Made by a program: the position numbers and the translations under genes. Of a stretch of 64,000 bases of DNA, positions 60,377 through 64,000 are shown piece by piece; positions within the stretch are counted from its first letter, which is position 1, and every line of letters starts with the position of its first letter. The DNA is from JAAYTY01 sp964569245 (GTDB lineage Bacteria; Fermentibacterota; Fermentibacteria; Fermentibacterales; Fermentibacteraceae), in assembly GCA_964569245.1 (NCBI GenBank), contig CAZMTK010000005.1, positions 1 to 64,000 on the forward strand. Reading direction: 5' to 3'. The notes below the pieces were generated by a model that saw only the letters and a program-made list of their open reading frames with translations, had not been told where the DNA came from and searched no databases.

Positions 60377-61222
60377 ATGGGGTACCGAAGGCTGACTCCG
60401 GAGGAGGAGAGGGTGATCCTCCGCAAGGGCACCGAACCGCCCTTCTCAGGGAAGTACTGGAAGCACACGGAACCGGGCATCTATGTCTGCAGGAGGTGCG
60501 GGGCGCCTCTCTTCAGGTCCGAGAGCAAGTTCGACGCGCGATGCGGCTGGCCCAGCTTCGACGACTCGATCGCAGGAGCTGTTATGCGGAGCCCCGATCC
60601 CGACGGTGTGAGGACCGAGATAACCTGTGCATCGTGCGGAGGGCACCTCGGGCACGTCTTCGAGGGGGAGCGCCTCACGGAGAAGAACACTCGGCACTGC
60701 GTGAACTCGATCTCCCTCGACTTCGAGCCGGCAGCGTCGGCAGTCGAAAAGGCTGTTCTCGCAGGGGGCTGCTTCTGGGGCGTCGAGTTCCTGCTCAGGC
60801 AGGTTCCGGGCGTCCTGGGCACGAAGGTCGGCTACATCGGAGGAGTAGAGGAGAACCCGACATACGAGATGGTCTGTTCGAAGACGACGGACTACGCTGA
60901 GGCAGTGGAGGTCCTCTTCGATCCGGCGAGACTGAGCTACCAGGACCTGTTGAAGCGGTTCTTCGAAATCCACGATCCGACCCAGCGTGACGGTCAGGGC
61001 CCGGACAGGGGCAGGCAGTACCGCTCGGCGGTCTTCTACCTCACGGACGATCAGCGAAGGATAGCCGAGGAGGTCATAGGAATCCTCGCCGGCAAGGGGC
61101 TGGAAGTGACAACCGAGGTGGTCCCGGCGGAGAGATTCTGGCCCGCCGAGGACTACCACCAGCGCTATTACGAGCGCACCGGGCGCATGCCGTACTGCCA
61201 CACGCGCGTTAAGCGGTTCTAG
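60377..61222 (+). CDS. msrBA: Bifunctional methionine sulfoxide reductase, MsrB-MsrA fusion
   Basis: 281 aa, MsrB first, then MsrA. MsrB (1-125): EPPFSGKY, zinc Cys pairs C-x2-C (CRRCG, CASCG), GHVFEGE and catalytic Cys in RHCVNSISL. MsrA (from about 130): catalytic GGCFWGVEF, GYIGGVEENPTYEMV, YAEAVEVLFD, DPTQRDGQGPDRGRQYRS and the Glu-rich core. It reduces both diastereomers of methionine sulfoxide. ATG 60377 has GGAGG five bases upstream. No signal peptide, so cytosolic. Confidence 0.95.
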   Translation: MGYRRLTPEEERVILRKGTEPPFSGKYWKHTEPGIYVCRRCGAPLFRSESKFDARCGWPSFDDSIAGAVMRSPDPDGVRTEITCASCGGHLGHVFEGERLTEKNTRHCVNSISLDFEPAASAVEKAVLAGGCFWGVEFLLRQVPGVLGTKVGYIGGVEENPTYEMVCSKTTDYAEAVEVLFDPARLSYQDLLKRFFEIHDPTQRDGQGPDRGRQYRSAVFYLTDDQRRIAEEVIGILAGKGLEVTTEVVPAERFWPAEDYHQRYYERTGRMPYCHTRVKRF

Positions 61223-61372
61223 GGATCATGCCGGAGCAAGGATCCGGGAAGCGACACTGCATCGACCGGACGCAGATCCTCGAGATGCTCTCAGGCCCGT
61301 TGCCCTGAGCGGAAGGACGCGACTGCAGGACGGGGGCCGGTCCTGTCACCTCCTGGACCGCAGGCCGAATCG

Positions 61373-63100
61373 GTGTTGAAGCAGGCCGGGGGGAAGCCAG
61401 TGCCGAGAGGCAGTTCGTTGTTCGGCATTCTCGACAGGATCATAGGCGGCGTAGCAGTCGCGGCGGTAGTGTCCCTGCTGGTCGAGCGTGCAGGCGTCTC
61501 CGCAGAGATCTCAGCCACACTGGCTGTCATCAACATCCTGATTCTGTCTCTATTCCTCCTGGATACTCTGGCTCGGGCTCTCCTGGCGCGAGACATCCCG
61601 GCACACCTCCGGCGGAACTGGCTCGACCTCGTCGTGCTGGTTCCCCTGATAGGAGTCTTCTTCAGCAGTGAGAGCAGTCCGACCGACGTCATCATGAGGC
61701 AGATAGTCATCGTGGCGATGCTTGTCTCCAGGGCACGCAAGAGCCAGCGCTTCATCAGGACCCTCGGATTGAAGCCCACACAGCTCATGCTCACCAGCTT
61801 CCTCCTGGTCATCTGCCTGGGTGCGATACTCCTGTCCCTTCCGATATCCAGCTCGAGTGGTACTTCCACCCCTCTTCTCGACGCCCTCTTCACTGCCACA
61901 TCCGCCACATGCGTCACGGGATTGATAGTGAGGGATACCGCCGTCTACTTCAGCAGGTTCGGCCAGCTCGTCATCCTGGCCCTCATCCAGCTCGGCGGTC
62001 TAGGGATCATGACCTTCTCGGTCTTCCTCGTCCTGCTGGGGCGAAAGCAGATAGGCATGTCGGAGCGCATCGTCATGCGAGACGTACTCGACCAGGACAT
62101 GCTGAGAGGGGCCGCGAAGATGGTGATCTTCATCTTCACGATGACGGTGTCGATCGAGTTTCTCGGAGCTCTCGGACTGTTCATCAGCTGGAGCGGTCGA
62201 TCGGGCAGTCCGGGCGAGACCGCCTACCATGCCGTATTCCATTCGGTTTCCGCCTTCTGTAACGCCGGCTTCTCGACCTTCAGCAACAGCCTGATGGGAT
62301 TCTCGGGCGACACTGCGACGGTGGTGATCATCTGCACCCTGATAGTCCTGGGAGGCCTGGGATTCGTAACGGTCAGGAACGTCATCGACACTGCGGCGTC
62401 CCGCCTGAGGGGGGACAGGATAGCCACGATCCACCTGAGGGTACAGTCGAGGATCGTGATCATCGTCAGCCTGATCCTGGTGTTGGTCGGAGCGCTCGCA
62501 TTCGCGGCATTCGAAACCGGGTCGGAAGCTGTCGGGGGCGACCTCAAGACGAACGTTCTGGCTGCCGTCTTCCAGTCCGTGACAACAAGGACGGCCGGGT
62601 TCAATACCGTGGACATCGGTAGACTGATGCCGTCGACCCTGTTCGTGATGATCATCCTGATGTTCATCGGAGCATCGCCCGGATCGACCGGTGGCGGGCT
62701 GAAGACTACGACCTTCGCAGTCCTGTGGGGCGCGATGACCACGGAGTTCTCGGATCGGAGAACAGTCGAGATCTACAGGAGGACCATCCCTCCCGACACG
62801 ATCCAGAAAGCACTGACAGTCCTCCTGTTCTATCTCGTGATCATCTCCTTCGCAGTCATCGCCCTACTGGCCCTCGAGCCGCTCCCTCTCATAGATATCC
62901 TCTTCGAGGCCGTGAGCGCTGCAGGCACGGTCGGGCTGTCGACCGGGATAACTTCCGCACTCTCACCGGCGTCAAGGGCGATAATCATATTCCTGATGTT
63001 CTTCGGGAGGCTCGGGCCTCTGACTCTCGGGTATGCGCTGATACTGTCGAACAAGAAGCGGGGCATCTATTATGCCGAGGAACGGGTCACGATCGGCTAG
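61373..63100 (+). CDS. TrkH/KtrB-family potassium transporter with an N-terminal four-helix extension
   Basis: 575 aa. Residues ~150-575 are a TrkH/KtrB channel-transporter with four pore loops: ATSATCVTGL, SVSAFCNAGFS, SVTTRTAGFN and SAAGTVGLSTG, and GLGIMTFSVFL. The first ~145 residues add several transmembrane segments with Arg/Lys-rich loops (LARALLARDIPAHLRRNWLD, SRARKSQRFIRTLG), like an ion-channel S1-S4 module. GTG 61400 is an alternative start with a better ribosome site. trkA follows 15 nt on. Confidence 0.9.
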   Translation: MLKQAGGKPVPRGSSLFGILDRIIGGVAVAAVVSLLVERAGVSAEISATLAVINILILSLFLLDTLARALLARDIPAHLRRNWLDLVVLVPLIGVFFSSESSPTDVIMRQIVIVAMLVSRARKSQRFIRTLGLKPTQLMLTSFLLVICLGAILLSLPISSSSGTSTPLLDALFTATSATCVTGLIVRDTAVYFSRFGQLVILALIQLGGLGIMTFSVFLVLLGRKQIGMSERIVMRDVLDQDMLRGAAKMVIFIFTMTVSIEFLGALGLFISWSGRSGSPGETAYHAVFHSVSAFCNAGFSTFSNSLMGFSGDTATVVIICTLIVLGGLGFVTVRNVIDTAASRLRGDRIATIHLRVQSRIVIIVSLILVLVGALAFAAFETGSEAVGGDLKTNVLAAVFQSVTTRTAGFNTVDIGRLMPSTLFVMIILMFIGASPGSTGGGLKTTTFAVLWGAMTTEFSDRRTVEIYRRTIPPDTIQKALTVLLFYLVIISFAVIALLALEPLPLIDILFEAVSAAGTVGLSTGITSALSPASRAIIIFLMFFGRLGPLTLGYALILSNKKRGIYYAEERVTIG

Positions 63101-63121
63101 GGGATCACCGGGGGTGTGCCG

Positions 63122-63808
63122 ATGCGGAGCATAGCCGTCATTGGCCTCGGGAACTACGGCAGCACAGTGGCTCGGGAGCTGACCGAGCGGGGCGTCCAGG
63201 TTATTGCGATAGATCAGGACAGAGACCGGGTGGAGGCGGTCAAGGAGAATGTGGCATTCGCGGTATCGCTCGATTCCACAGATAGAACTGCCTTGCAGTC
63301 TGCTTCAGTCGATCATGTGGACGTGGCGGTTGTATGCATCGGTGATAACGTCGAAGCAAGCCTGCTTACGACGCTCCAGCTCAAGAAGCTGGGCATCCGC
63401 AAAATCTGGGCGCGGGCGATAAACCCTCTCCAGCACGAGATTCTGGCCGCGCTGGGGGTCGACGAGATCATCGACCTGGAGGAGCAGATGGGCAGGTCGA
63501 CCGCCCGCAGCCTTGCATCAGTCAATGTCAGCCGACACATCCCGTTGTCTCCGGGGCACAGTATCGCCGAAGTCAGGATCCCGCACAGCTTCCTGCAGAA
63601 GACGCTCAGGCAGATCAACCCGCGCGACCGTTTCAATGTGAACATCGTGGGGATCAAGACATTCGTCCCGGTCATCAGCGATTCAGGAGACAGGACGTTC
63701 GAGGAGACTTTCGACGAGGTTCCGTCCCCGGATACGGAGCTCACCGAGGACATCGTCTTCCTCGTCGCCGGAAGCGACAAGAACATCGAGAGATTCGCAA
63801 AGGGATAG
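63122..63808 (+). CDS. TrkA/KtrA-family potassium uptake regulatory protein
   Basis: 228 aa. N-terminal RCK domain with Rossmann loop VIGLGNYGSTVARELTERGV and acidic strand-end AIDQD; SLDSTDRTALQSASVDHVDV and ARAINPLQHEIL follow. A TrkA-C domain (HSIAEVRIPHSFLQKTLRQI) completes it. Binds NAD(H)/ATP and gates the TrkH product next door. ATG 63122 has GGGGGT upstream; GTG 63116 is possible. Confidence 0.92.
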   Translation: MRSIAVIGLGNYGSTVARELTERGVQVIAIDQDRDRVEAVKENVAFAVSLDSTDRTALQSASVDHVDVAVVCIGDNVEASLLTTLQLKKLGIRKIWARAINPLQHEILAALGVDEIIDLEEQMGRSTARSLASVNVSRHIPLSPGHSIAEVRIPHSFLQKTLRQINPRDRFNVNIVGIKTFVPVISDSGDRTFEETFDEVPSPDTELTEDIVFLVAGSDKNIERFAKG

Positions 63809-63820
63809 CGGAGGCCTGCC

Positions 63821-64000
63821 TTGAAGCCTGTTCTGCGGGTGTCACTGGTCTGGGTGCTGGTCCTGGCGGTTGTTTCCCTGGGAGGGACATTCGTCCTGGC
63901 CGGAGAAGCGGGCAGAGGAGTCACCATGCACCTCCTGCTGGGCTTCTCTCTGCTCGCCTGGATCTTCCTGTCGATGAGAGCGCTGAGCCTCTTCACGAGA
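63821..64000 (+). CDS. Membrane protein, 5' fragment cut by the window edge
   Basis: TTG 63821 lies six bases after GGAGG. The visible 60 residues hold two hydrophobic segments (VSLVWVLVLAVVSLGGTFVL and LLLGFSLLAWIFLSM). Possibly a further part of the potassium unit or a cation antiporter; too little is visible to say. Confidence 0.5.
   Translation, partial: MKPVLRVSLVWVLVLAVVSLGGTFVLAGEAGRGVTMHLLLGFSLLAWIFLSMRALSLFTR

Overview
The window is GC-rich, densely coded bacterial DNA with small intergenic gaps, many 1-4 nt start/stop overlaps (ATGA, GTGA) and clear Shine-Dalgarno sequences. No rRNA, tRNA, CRISPR array or phage module was seen. Several large exported proteins end in a short Ig-like C-terminal domain of the kind called 'T9SS type A sorting' (M28 and M1 peptidases, a BNR-repeat protein, a beta-propeller protein). 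There is an outer-membrane barrel protein and a lipoprotein, so the cell is diderm. Together with HydG, a separate GMP-synthase PP-loop subunit and this cargo class, the window suggests an anaerobic member of the FCB group or a related candidate phylum (Fermentibacteria/Eisenbacteria/WOR-3-like). That placement is inference.

Layout. 1-1.6 kb: an integron-type integrase whose AT-richer upstream flank may carry attI. 1.7-3.7 kb: urocanate hydratase. 3.8-6.8 kb: NikR, a candidate nickel operator and an ECF-type Ni/Co importer (CbiM-PDGLE, CbiQ, CbiO). 6.9-8.6 kb: HydG and a small downstream gene. 8.7-9.9 kb: a HAD hydrolase and a small barrel protein. 9.9-12.9 kb (minus): CysC, an MFS transporter and a GT4 glycosyltransferase. 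13-15.3 kb: PurC and a Kef-type antiporter, then a decayed acetyltransferase gene and an AT-rich patch. 15.8-19.8 kb (minus): topoisomerase IV subunits. 19.9-40.5 kb: one long minus-strand series. It runs from a membrane permease through RuvX, MltG, an SPFH/zinc-ribbon protein, an AMP ligase, DAHP synthase, four glycolytic enzymes (PFK, GAPDH, PGK, TIM), a CPBP protease, a B12-radical SAM enzyme, a SUMF1-domain protein, an acyl-CoA ligase, a GT39-type transferase, a gutted sugar amidotransferase and a flippase. 40.5-60.3 kb: mostly exported or accessory proteins interspersed with broken genes, plus a lysA-like decarboxylase behind a predicted attenuator. 60.4-64 kb: MsrBA and a Trk/Ktr potassium system.

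How genes work together. The nickel cluster reads as a self-contained regulated importer. pfkA-gap-pgk-tpiA gives most of lower glycolysis from one strand. The polysaccharide genes near 20-24 kb look like part of an envelope glycan locus. The TrkH and TrkA homologues form one uptake system.

Points that most deserve a second look: two exported-protein genes, 9.6 kb apart and on opposite strands, are interrupted by an in-frame TGA inside the same 10-nt context (GGTTGAGGCG), each followed by a hairpin with a GGT apical triloop. Three genes have a strong Shine-Dalgarno sequence placed in front of a CTG instead of ATG/GTG/TTG. HydG has Asp in place of a cluster-binding Cys. A voltage-gated-channel homologue lacks the GYG filter. 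A sugar amidotransferase has lost its catalytic domain in frame. Mutually exclusive terminator/antiterminator pairings lie in front of lysA.
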